From contig CM055112.1 of NCBI GenBank assembly GCA_029204225.1, forward strand, positions 31,291,996 through 31,355,995: 64,000 bases of DNA. Direction: 5' to 3'. Source of the stretch: Diphasiastrum complanatum (Eukaryota > Streptophyta > Lycopodiopsida > Lycopodiales > Lycopodiaceae). Shown here one piece after another: positions 1 to 9,850 of the stretch. The position numbers and the translations under genes were made by a program. The first letter of the stretch is position 1, and every line of letters begins with the position of its first letter. A model generated the notes under the pieces. That model was given only the letters and a program-made list of their open reading frames with translations. It did no database searches and was not told the origin of the DNA.

Positions 1-260
1 CGTCACAAAACACATTGCAATGGAGTCGGCGGATTCCGACATGTGTTAAACATGTCGGAATCCAACATCTGCTGATTGCCGAGTTCTCGGACAATAATCG
101 AGATGTTCGGACTCTGGGATCTGACATGCCGATATGGATGTCAGAATCCGACATCCAGCTTGGACAGCAGAATCCAACATTGAAGCTGACGTAGTGGATC
201 CGAGGCAAAAAAAAATCTTGGTTGACATGCATGCTAGCAGCCGTGGCAGCCCTTTGAGTC
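1..260. repeat. Cluster of degenerate TCGGAATCCGACAT-type motifs
   Basis: The stretch repeats variants of a short word, (g)attccgacatgtcggaatcc, at least five times with substitutions. The first two copies face each other and form the hairpin listed at 31-63. A related set of words (attctgacatgtcgaattctgaca) occurs at about 49220-49322, so this is probably the edge of a dispersed repeat or an LTR whose left part lies outside the window. No coding potential is evident. Confidence 0.55.
31..63. repeat. Perfect 13-bp inverted repeat (hairpin)
   Basis: GGATTCCGACATG at 31-43 is exactly complementary to CATGTCGGAATCC at 51-63, separated by the 7-nt loop tgttaaa. The 13 stem pairs have no mismatch. 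It has no T-tract typical of a terminator and lies inside a cluster of the same motif, so it most likely reflects the repeat's palindromic unit. Confidence 0.8.
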
Positions 261-299
261 TTATACTTATCTGGTGTTCATTCATCGGCTATCACAGTG

Positions 300-690
300 T
301 TCCAATCTGCCTTTGAACACCAAGAGGGTTTTGATTGCCCATCTCTACATGCTCGTCGTACTGTATCACGACAAAGTCTAATCCATAAACTCATATGTTC
401 ATGGATTTACTTCAAGTCAAATGCCACATCTTGTGAGAATTCTTCACGAAGGCTACCAACAACCTGTTGTTTTAGATCGGCAAATTGGTCGGACTATTTC
501 ATGAACAATATGTCGCCAAAATGACATTGGCATAAAGAATATAGGCAGTCCATAACCACCCAACCTTTGTGGTTGGCGATTACGTTACCTTGAGGATTCA
601 CGTTGTAATACAGATACGTTGATGACTCTTTGGTAGGTGCAGGAGCTGCAGCTGCTTGTGAGAGACCACCCTCATCTTGACTAAGCAAGC
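300..690. other. Unassigned sequence left of copia fragment
   Basis: The minus strand is open from about 757 to 494 and reads, after the copia RT part stops being recognisable near 692, an Ala/Pro-rich stretch (SQAAAAPAPTKESS) followed by YYNVNPQGNVIANHKGW. I do not recognise this peptide; it may be an exon scrap joined to the retroelement or a chance frame. Nothing else is identifiable. Confidence 0.3.
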
Positions 691-691
691 T

Positions 692-1458
692 TTGCAATCT
701 TGAATACCCACTTACATCCAATGACATGCATGTTGTAAGCTTGCTCCACAAGCTCACATGTGTGGTTTGACATCAAGGCTTCAAACTCGAGGGTCATTGC
801 TTCAACCCATTTCTTGGATTGAAGTGCTTCTTGGGCATCTTTAGGCTATTCATTTGATATGAAGAATGCATGATAGGAAGTTTACCTTCCACTTGCCTTC
901 CTCCCTCATCATAAGTGAGCCTTCTTGTCTCAGATCTTTCTCTTGTGGATCTTCTTGGTGTAGGTGTTTGAAGTTGCTCCACCTCAAGCCTTGGCCCCAC
1001 CACTTCTTGAACAATATTAAGATTGATGATTGTAGATCTGCATGAGACTCCTTGATCTTTGCTTCATCCAAGTTAAATTTTTTATCTTCATGAAAGATCA
1101 CATTTCTACTTACAACATTCTTGTCAGTAGATGGAACATAAACTTTATATGCTTTCTTAGAAGATGCATATCCAACAAAAATACCTTTAATACCTTTAAA
1201 CTTTATATGCTTTCTTACAAGATGCATATCCTTTTTCCTAGTCTCTAAAGGAACATGCACAAAGCATAAACAACCAAAGACCCTAAGATGATCTACCTTA
1301 GGTTTTTTTTTGTACAACATCTCAAATGGTGTTCTTCCTTCTATAGCAAGATTAGGAAGCCTATTACAAAGATAATTTGCACATGCAACTACTTCTTCCC
1401 AAAATTCTTTAGGTACAGATGTTTCTAGCCTAATGGCTTTTGTGTGAGAAATTGGCAA
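692..1458 (-). pseudogene. Ty1/copia pol fragment (integrase C-terminal part to start of RT)
   Basis: Reading leftwards from 1458, the frame matches the C-terminal half of a copia integrase: AIRLETSVPKEFWEEVVACA, NYLCNRLPN, GRTPFEMLYKKKP, DHLRVFGCLCFVH and then FKGIKGIFVGYASSKKAYKV. The zinc-binding and catalytic D,D,E part expected upstream is absent, so the fragment begins inside the core. After about 1000 the frame shifts and continues with the linker and first RT block (NPRNGLKQ, then CELVEQAYNMHVIGCKWVFK) to about 692, where similarity ends. The same family occurs at 6137-6678 and 56389-58273; this copy keeps the integrase-RT linker that is deleted at about 57227. It is a dead fragment with no start and at least one frameshift. 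Confidence 0.85.
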
Positions 1459-1590
1459 AAATCTAGCTTGGTATTTTTTATGATAGAAGTTTGTAAGTGA
1501 ATCTCACATGTGTGGAGAATTGTAAAGTAAATAAAAATGTTTGATATAGGGGTCTCATAGAATTTCATAGTCAAGCATTTAGGTGTAGGA
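1459..1590. other. Short unassigned spacer between two copia relics
   Basis: AT-rich sequence between the minus-strand copia fragment and the plus-strand LTR. No coding signal or repeat was recognised. Confidence 0.4.
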
Positions 1591-2204
1591 TGTTGATAGG
1601 GTCAAATTTGGCATAGATGGCAAATTATCCATTTCCACTTGTAATGCCACTATTGAGCCAAAATAGAGTAGGAGGTCAAACTTGTGCCAATTAGAGTGTA
1701 GACAAGTGTAATGCTTTTGTTTGATGAAGTTTAAGAGGTCCAATAGGATTTAGAGGTGGAACCATGAGTAGTCCAATAGAGTTTGAGGTTTGCTTGAAAA
1801 TGGTCCAATAGAATTTAGAGGTGCATGGATCAATGGTCCAATAGGATTAAGAGGTGGCAAAGTGTGGTCCAATCATAGTTAAGCATAGTGGTAGCTCATG
1901 AATATACTAGTATCATTGTACTCCTCATTTTGGATCTAATTGATTTGGTGATTATATGGATTTTGTGTGTTATTGGATTTCTAGCTTTCTCTCTCTACCC
2001 GAGAGCTCGTGATGCTTTTTCTCTCTCACTTCCCACACGTGTGAGTGAGAGTTGGAAGTGATTGAATGCATGTAGTAGTGTGTTTTTTGCCATAGGATCT
2101 AAGATTGATCTTGAATCTCAATCTAATCTTAATCTTGGTGCTTCTACACACCTCAGGAGATCACAAGTACATGTTGTGGACAATCCACACGTGTGAATTC
2201 AACA
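1591..2204 (+). mobile_element. 5' LTR of Ty1/copia element (614 nt)
   Basis: The LTR begins TGTTGA and ends TCAACA, a perfect 6-bp terminal inverted repeat with the canonical TG...CA ends, and is followed immediately by an initiator-Met-tRNA-like primer-binding site. Its U3-like part (1739-1875) holds five copies of a tCCAATagRntnaGagg motif, and two CCACACGTGTG palindromes lie in the right half (about 2034 and 2186). No matching 3' LTR exists in the window; the element is truncated after its protease. Confidence 0.85.
1739..1875 (+). promoter_or_regulatory. Five-fold CCAAT-containing repeat inside LTR U3
   Basis: GTCCAATAG-type words start near 1739, 1771, 1802, 1836 and 1866, spaced about 30-35 nt, several followed by gattNagaggtgg. 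Repeated short motifs in U3 often act as enhancer units in plant LTRs; that role is inferred here. Confidence 0.5.
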
Positions 2205-2217
2205 TGTTATCAGAGCC
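2205..2217 (+). other. Primer-binding site (initiator Met tRNA type)
   Basis: tgttatcagagcc directly abuts the LTR end and differs from the consensus copia site TGGTATCAGAGCC by one base. Confidence 0.85.
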
Positions 2218-2961
2218 TACCTAAGGTTACCATGCATTTTGATCCATTTGATTGAAAACTATCCATCAATCTTGAGCTAGAAAGTGTCAAGGCCCATTTT
2301 CCTAGCTATATTGTTCAATTTTGGATCAAAAGAGATCAAAAGGACATTGATTGGGTCTGACCTGCAACTGTACAGAATCAGGTGCTCAAACACATGTGAG
2401 GAACATCCAATTTCAGTTTGGGAGTTCTCTTTCATATTTGATCCAAAACTCTTGCTAGATAGCTTGTTTTGAAGCTATTTTTTGTCTAGTTTCTGATGTA
2501 ATCAGTTTCATTCCATATGGTTGAGCCAATTAAAAGTTATAAGTTTTTGAGGAGGTTTAGGTAGGGCACCTAGACCTGGGTGGACACATTTGGTTTGGTC
2601 AAGAGATTGCTTGTTTGATCCAAAATCACAGTTGAATGCTTACCAATCTCATCTATATGTGATCTAGGCACTGTTTTGAGATCTTAGCCATTTTGTTTCA
2701 TGCAATATCATTGTGTTTGAGTCAAATTGGTTTCTTAGTGTATTTCACACGTGCTAAGAGTGTTTGATCCTAACTTTGCCCATATTCCATCATTTGATGT
2801 GATGTAGATCTAGTTTTGGAGAGATTGAGATAGCTAGTGAGAATCATCTCACAGTTTGTTGCAAGATCTTGCATAGGAGATGGTAGCACACAATTATTGG
2901 ATCCTATAGTGAGAGAGAAGCAACATTTTTTGTTCATCACTTTTATTTATCTCCACTTTAC
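2218..2961 (+). other. Untranslated leader of copia element
   Basis: About 740 nt between the primer-binding site and the gag start with stops in all plus frames. Repeated TTTGATCC/TTGGATC words are visible. No other feature is recognised. Confidence 0.6.
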
Positions 2962-3888
2962 ATGACTTCAATGAGTTTATACTTGTTGCAACCAAGTGAG
3001 AGATTGTCTACTTCCAATTATTTAATATGGAAGTTGAGGATGGAGTCCATCTTGATACTCCAAGATGTGATGGACATTGTACTTGGGATTGAGGAGGAGC
3101 CTCAAGTCCTTCAAGAAGTACAAAAATACAAGAAAAGAGCTAGGATGGCTCTCCACTACATTAAGATGAATGTCTCTAATGAGATATTGAGGGAGATTGG
3201 TGATTGTTCTACATCCAAGGAAGCTTGGGATTGTCTCAAGTCCATCTATGAGGCTAAGAACACCTCTAGGCTCATCATTATTATAAATCAAATCTTCCAA
3301 AGTAGTCAAAAGAGTGATGAGAGTGCATCTAATTATGTTTTGAGAGTCAAGGATATTCATAGGGAGCTTGCATGTATTGGTGACTCAATCAATCAAAGTG
3401 AGCTAGTCCAAGTCATTCTCAATGGCTTGAGAGATGAATATGACAACCCTGTCCAATCCTATGCCATTAAGGAGGAGCTACCAAGTTTGGAGGCCCTTCA
3501 AAGTGTGCTTATTTCTGAAGAATCAAGACAAGAGTACAAACTCTTGAGGATGGACAAGCTATCACTCAATCATGATGATGGCAAAGTTCTATCTGCCAAG
3601 CACAAAGAGAGGAGTAAGAAGCAACACCATCACTTCTCTAATGACAAAGCTAAAGACCAAGATGGAGAGGAGGAGGAGGATACCTCTCATGCTTCTACTT
3701 CAAATCTCGATAAGAAGAAGATCAAGTGCTTTTATTGTGGCAAGAAAGGCCATTATGCCACCAATTGCTTCAAGAAGAAGAATCAACTCAATCAAGCCAA
3801 CATCACCAATGAGAAAGAAGACTATATTGCAAGTGATGGGCTCTCTTATGGCATCAAGCTTCTCCTCTTCCACCTTCAACAAGGATGA
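2962..3888 (+). CDS. Ty1/copia Gag polyprotein
   Basis: An uninterrupted 308-codon frame starting at ATG 2962. The N-terminal part is the UBN2/Retrotran_gag-type capsid domain (LSTSNYLIWKLRMES, then SKEAWDCLKSIYEAKNTSRL and VLNGLRDEYDN-like blocks, residues about 15-180). A charged, His-rich linker follows, then one CCHC zinc knuckle near residue 257 (CFYCGKKGHYATNC; C-x2-C-x4-H-x4-C) that would bind the element's RNA during particle assembly. The frame ends shortly after the knuckle; the protease lies in the overlapping +1 frame. This is the best preserved retroelement gene in the window, but the element lacks integrase and RT here, so it could only act in trans. Confidence 0.85.
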   Translation: MTSMSLYLLQPSERLSTSNYLIWKLRMESILILQDVMDIVLGIEEEPQVLQEVQKYKKRARMALHYIKMNVSNEILREIGDCSTSKEAWDCLKSIYEAKNTSRLIIIINQIFQSSQKSDESASNYVLRVKDIHRELACIGDSINQSELVQVILNGLRDEYDNPVQSYAIKEELPSLEALQSVLISEESRQEYKLLRMDKLSLNHDDGKVLSAKHKERSKKQHHHFSNDKAKDQDGEEEEDTSHASTSNLDKKKIKCFYCGKKGHYATNCFKKKNQLNQANITNEKEDYIASDGLSYGIKLLLFHLQQG

Positions 3889-4069
3889 CTCATGGTATAT
3901 TGACAGTGGAGCATCTTCACATATGTGTGGCTCCAAGCACTTTTTTTCATCTATTATGCCTTATGATGGAGTCAAGAAGACCATATACATTGCAAGTAAG
4001 CATGAGTGCAATATTGAAGGAGTCATGATCATTGTTCACAATAATCATGATCAATATCTAAGTTATTAG
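3840..4069 (+). pseudogene. Ty1/copia aspartic protease, N-terminal part
   Basis: Read in the frame +1 relative to gag, the sequence continues SSSTFNKDDSWYIDSGASSHM, with the copia protease active-site triad D-S-G intact in WYIDSGASSHM (3895-3927). The product stops at 4067-4069, well before the rest of the protease, so the domain is incomplete. Whether the gag-protease frame change is programmed or a decay frameshift cannot be told from one copy; most copia elements use one continuous frame, which favours decay. Confidence 0.8.
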
Positions 4070-5069
4070 CTTTTCAATATAGGTGATTTTAGATACTCTC
4101 TTCAAATGCATCTCATAAAAGTCAATCGATTCTTCATCCAATATATGGAAGACATTTTGTATATATCATGCAAAACAAGACACTATTAGAAACAATAAAA
4201 ATATATTGATTAAGAAATTATCAAAATATATTATCACTTGTCATATTTGTTCATTCAAGCATGCGAGGGCATAATAACAAGAAGAAGAAACTAGAACATG
4301 TGGAATCAAGCATGCATCAAATTCTTTTTAAGTCTCTTGTGACATATGTGATTACTATAATCTGGATGTTCACAATTAGGCATGCAATAGCCAATTAAAT
4401 TTGTTTGTTTTTCTTTCTATACATGCAGGCTATGTTCTTTTTTGCATGTAATAAATTGATCCAAGAAAGCATACTACATATCAACACACTAAACATAATG
4501 CTTGCAATGTTAAAAACTTGTGAGGTCCCTGTATTTGGAAATGATAACATGTTTTTACATGAGCTCAAAGGAGACCAAATCAAAGAAAACTTACAAGTGA
4601 AAAACTTGAGATTTCAACATTTGCAAGACTTCACTTACAAGGCCTAACAACCAAGCCAAGCTTTAAAAGTTTAGACTGCCACCACATATTAGACTTCAAC
4701 ATTGACTTTCTTCTATATTCGATTAACCAACGTCAAAACACAATAACATAGTAATACCCATGCAAGACAAGTCCAAAAATTGCAACTTTTTCAGAATTTT
4801 TAAAAGTTGGTCAACAATGCTATATTCAAAATCAATTCCCAATCAATTCAAAATCTCAATTTAAATTTCCTCGATACAAATCCCATAGGAACTATTGGAT
4901 TAAGAGTAGGATCCATGTGCATGCAACCCAAGGTAAGGTAATTACGCACTTGAATTTGAATATAAGTAGTTTTCAAAATCCTCCAATTGGTAAGTTCCAA
5001 AAAATGTTGAAAAAAAATCAAAACACCTCAATGACATCAATTAAAAATCAGCACCATTTGTATAAGAAA
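4070..5069. other. AT-rich stretch without recognised features
   Basis: About 1 kb of AT-rich DNA with many stops on both strands. No integrase or RT similarity, LTR end or RNA gene was found; it is the site where the copia element at 1591-4069 is truncated. Confidence 0.4.
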
Positions 5070-5791
5070 GTCAACTAGAAAGCCACAACAATATGAACTA
5101 TCACATCCTACATCCTTACAATGTGTTTCACAAAAACATAACACATTGATTTGCTAGAATGAAATACTTGGACCTATACATGAGCTCACATGTAGATTCC
5201 TTTTATAGTTGCTTGGTTGTTGGAAGGACAAAGGTTTTGACAAGTGCTGCTAGAATTGAAATCCCTAAACAACAGACTTTTCCATGTGTAGTCAAGATTG
5301 GTAAGGTTCCCTAAACAATGACAAATGATTGAAAAAGAGAAGACATTCCTTTAGTCGAGTATTGAGCTCTCAACTCTTGGCATCAACACCATTGTTTGGT
5401 GAATATTGAAATGTAATGTGGATGAAAAAAGATACATCACGTAAGCAAGTGATCAGGATTAAAGCATATATAAACCAAAACTTGCAAAAAAACATATTGT
5501 TTTTTTTGGGGCTGATGGATAAAAGGTAAAATATTGCTTACCAAGCCCATAGCCATCATATCAAAATTGGAGCAGTTGAATTACCAAAACGTACACAAAA
5601 CACATTTCTTGCTAGTGTGAACCAGATTGCCAGATTTCCCAAGTCCTCCTTATTTATGTAAGGCAGGAAAAGCTTATCTTATAGATTCATCTTGGCCTTC
5701 AACATCATATGCACATCTCCAGTCCCATGTCCTCCATCTTATCCAAAAACTAACGATTCAAGCTTTAAAAGGACCTCCTTTTTGCTCAAAA

Positions 5792-5822
5792 CACTACAAC
5801 AAGACGAGCAATTTCCAATGGT
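5792..5822 (+). mobile_element. CACTA-like terminal inverted repeat motif
   Basis: CACTACAACAAGACGAGCAA followed by tttccaatgg resembles the 5' end of plant CACTA (En/Spm) transposons, which start CACTACAAGAAA and continue similarly. The duplicate at 56048 has CACTACAACAAGACACGTGA. No convincing opposite end was found; the sequence closing this interval (gctcattagtg) reads as copia coding sequence. A truncated CACTA end is the likeliest explanation. Confidence 0.45.
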
Positions 5823-5944
5823 TTTTTTGAGTGATTTTTATTAAGATAGAATTTAAATGAGTCATGAGGGGAGCAGAAAGCTTGATCGTCAGGTCCGTCA
5901 TTTGGCCTTGGTATAAGCCTTGCAAATTTTAATGTATTTTTCAA

Positions 5945-6003
5945 AAATTTATAGGGAGGGTTATAAGAAGAATTATAGAGAGGGTTATAATAGGGAGGGT
6001 CAA
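5945..6003 (+). repeat. Short tandem repeat, GGGTTATA units
   Basis: agggagggttataagaagaattatagagagggttataatagggaggg contains three GGGTTATA-type units about 16 nt apart; the duplicate at 56212-56270 has four. It sits between the CACTA-like end and the copia relic. Confidence 0.6.
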
Positions 6004-6136
6004 GCAGGCCAAGAGGCATTCCTAAATACTCTATTCATCGAGGGTAATACCGTGACTGATGAAAAAAGGGCCCCTCAGTATAAACCATGGTATAAAACAT
6101 AATGTAAATGGATCTCACTTTTGCTCATTAGTGTAG

Positions 6137-6678
6137 GACAATTATTGGACAATTGTTTGATAATGGATTGGATTTCAAATTTCTAGCATTTATGATGTTG
6201 CTTATGACACCAAGATTCATCAGGAGGATCTATGGCATAAGAGATTGGGACATTCCAATTTAAAGGCTATGCAATCTATGGTCAAGGAAGGAAAAGCAGT
6301 TGGACTAACAACCACCTGGACTTGTGAAAGTTGGTGAAGAATCAAAAGTTTGGCTTTTGCTCAAAAGTCTCTATGGACTAAAACAAGCACCGAGGTCTTG
6401 GTATGCAAGGCTCAACTCCTTTCTCATATCACTTGGATTTCATCTTAGTGAATATGACCCTTCATTGTACATTAAGTTTGTTAATAACTTTGTAGTTATT
6501 CTTCTCATCTATGTAGATGATTTCATTCTTAGTGGAAATAATGAGGAGCTAGTTGAAGAAACTAAGTATGCACTTGGTAGTGAATTTAAGATGCAAGATC
6601 TAGTTCTTCACTACATTTTAGGCCTAGAAATTGACTTTTGGAAAGATCATGCTTTTATAAGTCAAAGTAGATATGCAC
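6137..6678 (+). pseudogene. Doubly deleted Ty1/copia pol (GAG-pre-integrase joined to RT)
   Basis: The relic starts with the gag-pre-integrase domain (QLFDNGLDFK-like, then DLWHKRLGHSNLKAMQSMVKE) and after KAVGLTT jumps directly to the reverse transcriptase (PPGLVKVGEESKVWLLLKSL, YGLKQAPRSWYARL). The RT metal-binding motif is intact (LLIYVDDFILSG, 6508-6543). Comparison with 56389-58273 shows two deletions: about 110 nt near 6174 and about 930 nt near 6310, the latter removing the whole integrase and the RT start. The relic ends at 6678, where an unrelated repeat begins. Confidence 0.85.
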
Positions 6679-6689
6679 GTTGGAGGGTT

Positions 6690-6960
6690 TGCGGATCCCA
6701 AGGCAACCCTAACCCTAGTTAATAAGTGAGAGGGATTTGGCACCCTGTGTGTGTAAGTCCAACCCATATTTGATTGATTGGTTAAAAGTCAATAAAAGGA
6801 CTTTAGGCCTTTTTGCGGGACTTCTAATGTCGCCGGGCCTAAATGTCAAGTTAGTGAATAAAGTTGGGTTTCCCTCCAATTTCGATGGTTCCCACACTTT
6901 TTTGAATTTGAATAAAAAGAGAGGCAAGAATGGACCAATAGGATTCAGAGGCTAGGGTCC
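6690..6960 (+). repeat. Dispersed repeat, LTR-like (partner 23797-23966)
   Basis: caaggcaaccctaaccctagttaataagt...gcctttttgcgggacttctaatgtcgc is shared with 23797-23966 over about 170 nt. Here it runs on into ggaccaataggattcagagg and ctactataagaac, which look like LTR promoter words. The ends are not defined, so its class is open. Confidence 0.5.
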
Positions 6961-7803
6961 TCCTCTCTACTATAAGAACGACACGTAAAACGGATCATGT
7001 TGGAAAAAACGGGGCGTTTGGACATAAAGTTGCAAGATTGGTCTAATTTCTGTACCCTAATTGTATTCTCTCCGGGACGAAGGGTCTTTTTGAGCAAACA
7101 ATGTTGGAACTAAACAAGACATAATTTCTCCATGTGTTTTTATGGCTTTCTCAATGCAAAACTGTTTCGAGAACACACGAGTGCATTGTGAAGATAGACA
7201 CATATATGCATGCATTATGTGAATATCTATGATTCTAATTTCCTTTAATCTTCGCTTAAATAATCCCACAGTTTTTTAAGGTCTTCTATATTACATGTGT
7301 TTATTATAAATTCATGTGTGGGATATGAGACCATATGTGAAGTCTCATGTAAAGACATATTGGATGACTAATGTCGTCAAACTGATTTAACAAATTGTGT
7401 AAAAAAGTTTGGTTTATATATTTTTGGTGATATTTGACATGTGTAGCCATAGCCAGTTTTGTATTTTTTTTCTCATATTTTGTGATGTATTGACTCATTG
7501 TATTAGTATGTTGTTTCATTACAAAAATACTAGGTTTGAAATGAAACTCGAGTTGCCACACTATATGTGAACAATTTTACTATACACTTATTGTATTTTT
7601 AGACTTTGAACAAATATTACAATGTTGGTAAAGGATTTCTTATATTTAAAAATAAAGAAAAAATATTTTTCCAAGTCTAATCGATGAAACTATTTGATGC
7701 ATTCTAAAAAACACTAGGTTTCAAATGAAAAAGGTTACTTCTAGCCAACTGGAGCAGTGCTCGAGTTGGAACATTTTTCTATGCCCTCTTTGTGTGAACA
7801 CTT
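6961..7803. other. AT-rich stretch without recognised features
   Basis: No coding similarity, repeat partner or RNA gene was recognised in this 840-nt stretch. Confidence 0.35.
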
Positions 7804-8061
7804 CTAAGTGACCTCAATGATATCATGAAGAGTTACTAGAATGTCCCATGCATACTTAGCAGTCTGAGCAGCATGTATGTGATTGATTTGGGTGTCCTTA
7901 ATGTTGAGAGTGATCATGGAAAAAGCCTTGCCATCTCTCAGTTTCCATTTGGTGATGATTGCTGCATCACATTCTGGTTTGAATTCTATTCCATCAAGAT
8001 GTCCCACACTTTTTTGGCTAGTAGTATGATTTGAGCTTCCAGAGATGGTAGTTATCTCCAT
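7804..8061 (-). pseudogene. Ty1/copia Gag N-terminal fragment
   Basis: The minus-strand frame reads MEITTISGSSNHTTSQ, then ITKWKLRDGKAFSMITLNI, TQINHIHAAQTAKYAWDIL, the UBN2-type copia Gag start. It is the same family as the plus-strand gag at 61379-61900, which contains MEITTIFESSNHTT and AWGILATLYDIIDVTSK. The frame runs to a stop at 7804 after DIIEVT, so only about 85 codons remain. Primer-binding-site-like sequences lie just upstream on the same strand (8221-8235, 8306-8318), consistent with a truncated 5' element end. Confidence 0.75.
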
Positions 8062-8220
8062 CGAGTGTGTATCAGAGAAGAACTAGCAGATGGATCCATT
8101 CTGGTTGAGTGAGATCATTGGTAGGAACAACGATTTCAAGATTTTGTTGGCTGCACAAGAATAATGTCTTGATAGAAACATGACTGATAATCCACAATAG
8201 AAATACAGACTATTCAACTA

Positions 8221-8235
8221 CCTGCTCTAATACCA
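8221..8235 (-). other. Primer-binding-site-like sequence
   Basis: On the minus strand this reads TGGTATTAGAGCAGG, one mismatch from the first 12 bases of the initiator-Met-tRNA type TGGTATCAGAGC. It lies about 160 nt upstream of the minus-strand gag fragment, the right place for an element's primer site. Confidence 0.6.
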
Positions 8236-8305
8236 TTTCATAAATCAATGTGTTCAGAGAATGATTGACTTAATATCAGATTAGAGGAGCTCTGATCAAA
8301 ATAGA

Positions 8306-8340
8306 CACTCTGATATCATGTCGTAAAATGATGGGAATGG
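8306..8340 (-). other. Second primer-binding-site-like sequence with LTR end
   Basis: On the minus strand ...TTTTACGACA is followed by TGATATCAGAGTG, which looks like an LTR ending in ACA followed by a degenerate initiator-Met-tRNA site. Two such sites 85 nt apart suggest nested or duplicated element ends. Confidence 0.45.
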
Positions 8341-9420
8341 CAGTGGAAGTCTGAGTGAGCATGGGTGATGGATTGGAAGTGCCACAATTAGTAGCATAAG
8401 TATTCAAGGTTAATGATTCATACAAATAGGCAATGAACGATATAGTAGCAAGACATAAATTGCACTCTAATCAATATCGACAGTGAGTATAATGGCTTGA
8501 AGTAATACCTTCAGCTGAACGTTGAGCGTGATAATGCTGGCTACGAGAAAAGCTCAATTAGCTTGATAAAACTTCTTCAAATCTTAATTGCAGATCAGCC
8601 TGAAGATTAATATATATATCACAGGTGTCTCCTACTTGCTTTGGAAATATCTTGCAAGCATTCAATGCTATCTACTAAATGTAACTAAATGAGTTATTGA
8701 AGAGAATGTGGAATGTGTCAAAGTGCTTGGATCTTGTGGATATAATGTTCCATCTGTCCACAAATCCATGTTTTTCTTTCCTTCTGCCCTGTAACGAGAA
8801 CGATCTTCGGCGTATATTTGAACTCCTTTGCCTCCTCTTCTCTACAAAGCTTCCAAATCAACAGGGATATCCACATGTAGATGATATAATGTCATCATCA
8901 AACAAATAATAGAGTAATCAGTTGCATCAAAGTACTATGACCAGATTCTATGAAGCAAAACAAAATACTCATCTTTGATTATATCATATACTATGTACGA
9001 TCAATCCAATCTCCATGCTTGTATGCTTGATTCAAATTTGGAAATCCGCTCATTTTTTCATTCCAATAGGTAGTTGGCGCTCATATTTCCATTCTCGTGG
9101 AAGGAATGCATATGTAAACATTTTGCAATTTTTCCTGATTCGAATTTGGGGATGGCGGTCATATTCTAGATCCAGTGAAAATATTTCCCTTTTTGTAACC
9201 AATGGAGGGAATATTTTTGAATTTAGTCAAGTTATACTGCGAACTGTTAACAGTTCTTAACTGTGACTATAGACACTGTGGTTAGATCATTGGGAGTTGG
9301 GGAGACCTTGGGAGTGGTGTGGGCAAGCAAATAAACAATATTGTTTTATTTATTTTGACATTTTTGTATATCCTACATGGCATTCCTTAAAGGGTCTTTT
9401 TTATATTGAGAACTCCTCTA
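8341..9420. other. Stretch without recognised genes
   Basis: Probably includes decayed LTR sequence of the minus-strand copia element next to 8340. Two related phrases, gattcaaatttggaaatccgctcat (about 9030) and gattcgaatttggggatggcggtcat (about 9138), form a weak 110-nt repeat. No gene was recognised. Confidence 0.3.
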
Positions 9421-9421
9421 A

Positions 9422-9423
<2 letters not shown>

Positions 9424-9468
<45 letters not shown>

Positions 9469-9475
9469 AAATCTT
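9424..9475. repeat. (AT)26 microsatellite
   Basis: Fifty-two nucleotides of uninterrupted AT dinucleotides. Confidence 0.95.
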
Positions 9476-9850
9476 AGATCAATGTAAACTGCTAAACATA
9501 TTCACAAAAACACACACACTCTCTCTCTCTCTCTCATCTATAATTCTTAGTCCTAAATGAATATAAATCTAACAATCTATTACTACCATAGACTATGTAT
9601 TTATCTATAATCTTAAATTTTAAATCAATGCAAAATGTTAAACACACACACACATATTTTTTTTTTCTCTCTCTCATACACACACATTATAAATTTAACA
9701 ATCTATTACTACCCAACATTATCTATATCTATTTGTCTATTAACCTAAATTATAGATCAATGCAAAATTCAAAACACATACACATCCTCTCAAACGCACA
9801 CACACACTATCTTAAATAATTTTAACAATCTATTATAAACAATATTTATA
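9476..9850. repeat. Imperfect tandem repeat, about 125-nt unit, with CA/CT tracts
   Basis: Three successive units share the order: aatcttagatcaatgcaaa(a/c)tg, aaacacacacac tract, ctctctc tract, then taacaatctattactacc and ctatctataat. Units begin near 9476, 9600 and 9730. CA and CT microsatellites are embedded in each. Confidence 0.75.

Larger units (their letters stand above)
5070..6678. repeat. Direct duplication block A (partner 55281-57959)
   Basis: From tcaactagaaag to gatatgcac this block aligns collinearly with 55281-57959, including 1 kb of noncoding flank and the copia relic. This copy is about 1.1 kb shorter because of two internal deletions in the copia part (about 6174 and 6310). 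Confidence 0.85.

Noticed and set aside
6120..6137. gctcattagtg as the right terminal repeat of a small CACTA element from 5792
   Set aside because: The same bases encode the LLISVGQ block of the copia pre-integrase in both block copies and there is no 3-bp target duplication.
9424..9475. (AT)26 as a matrix-attachment or origin element
   Set aside because: It is a plain microsatellite with no supporting context.
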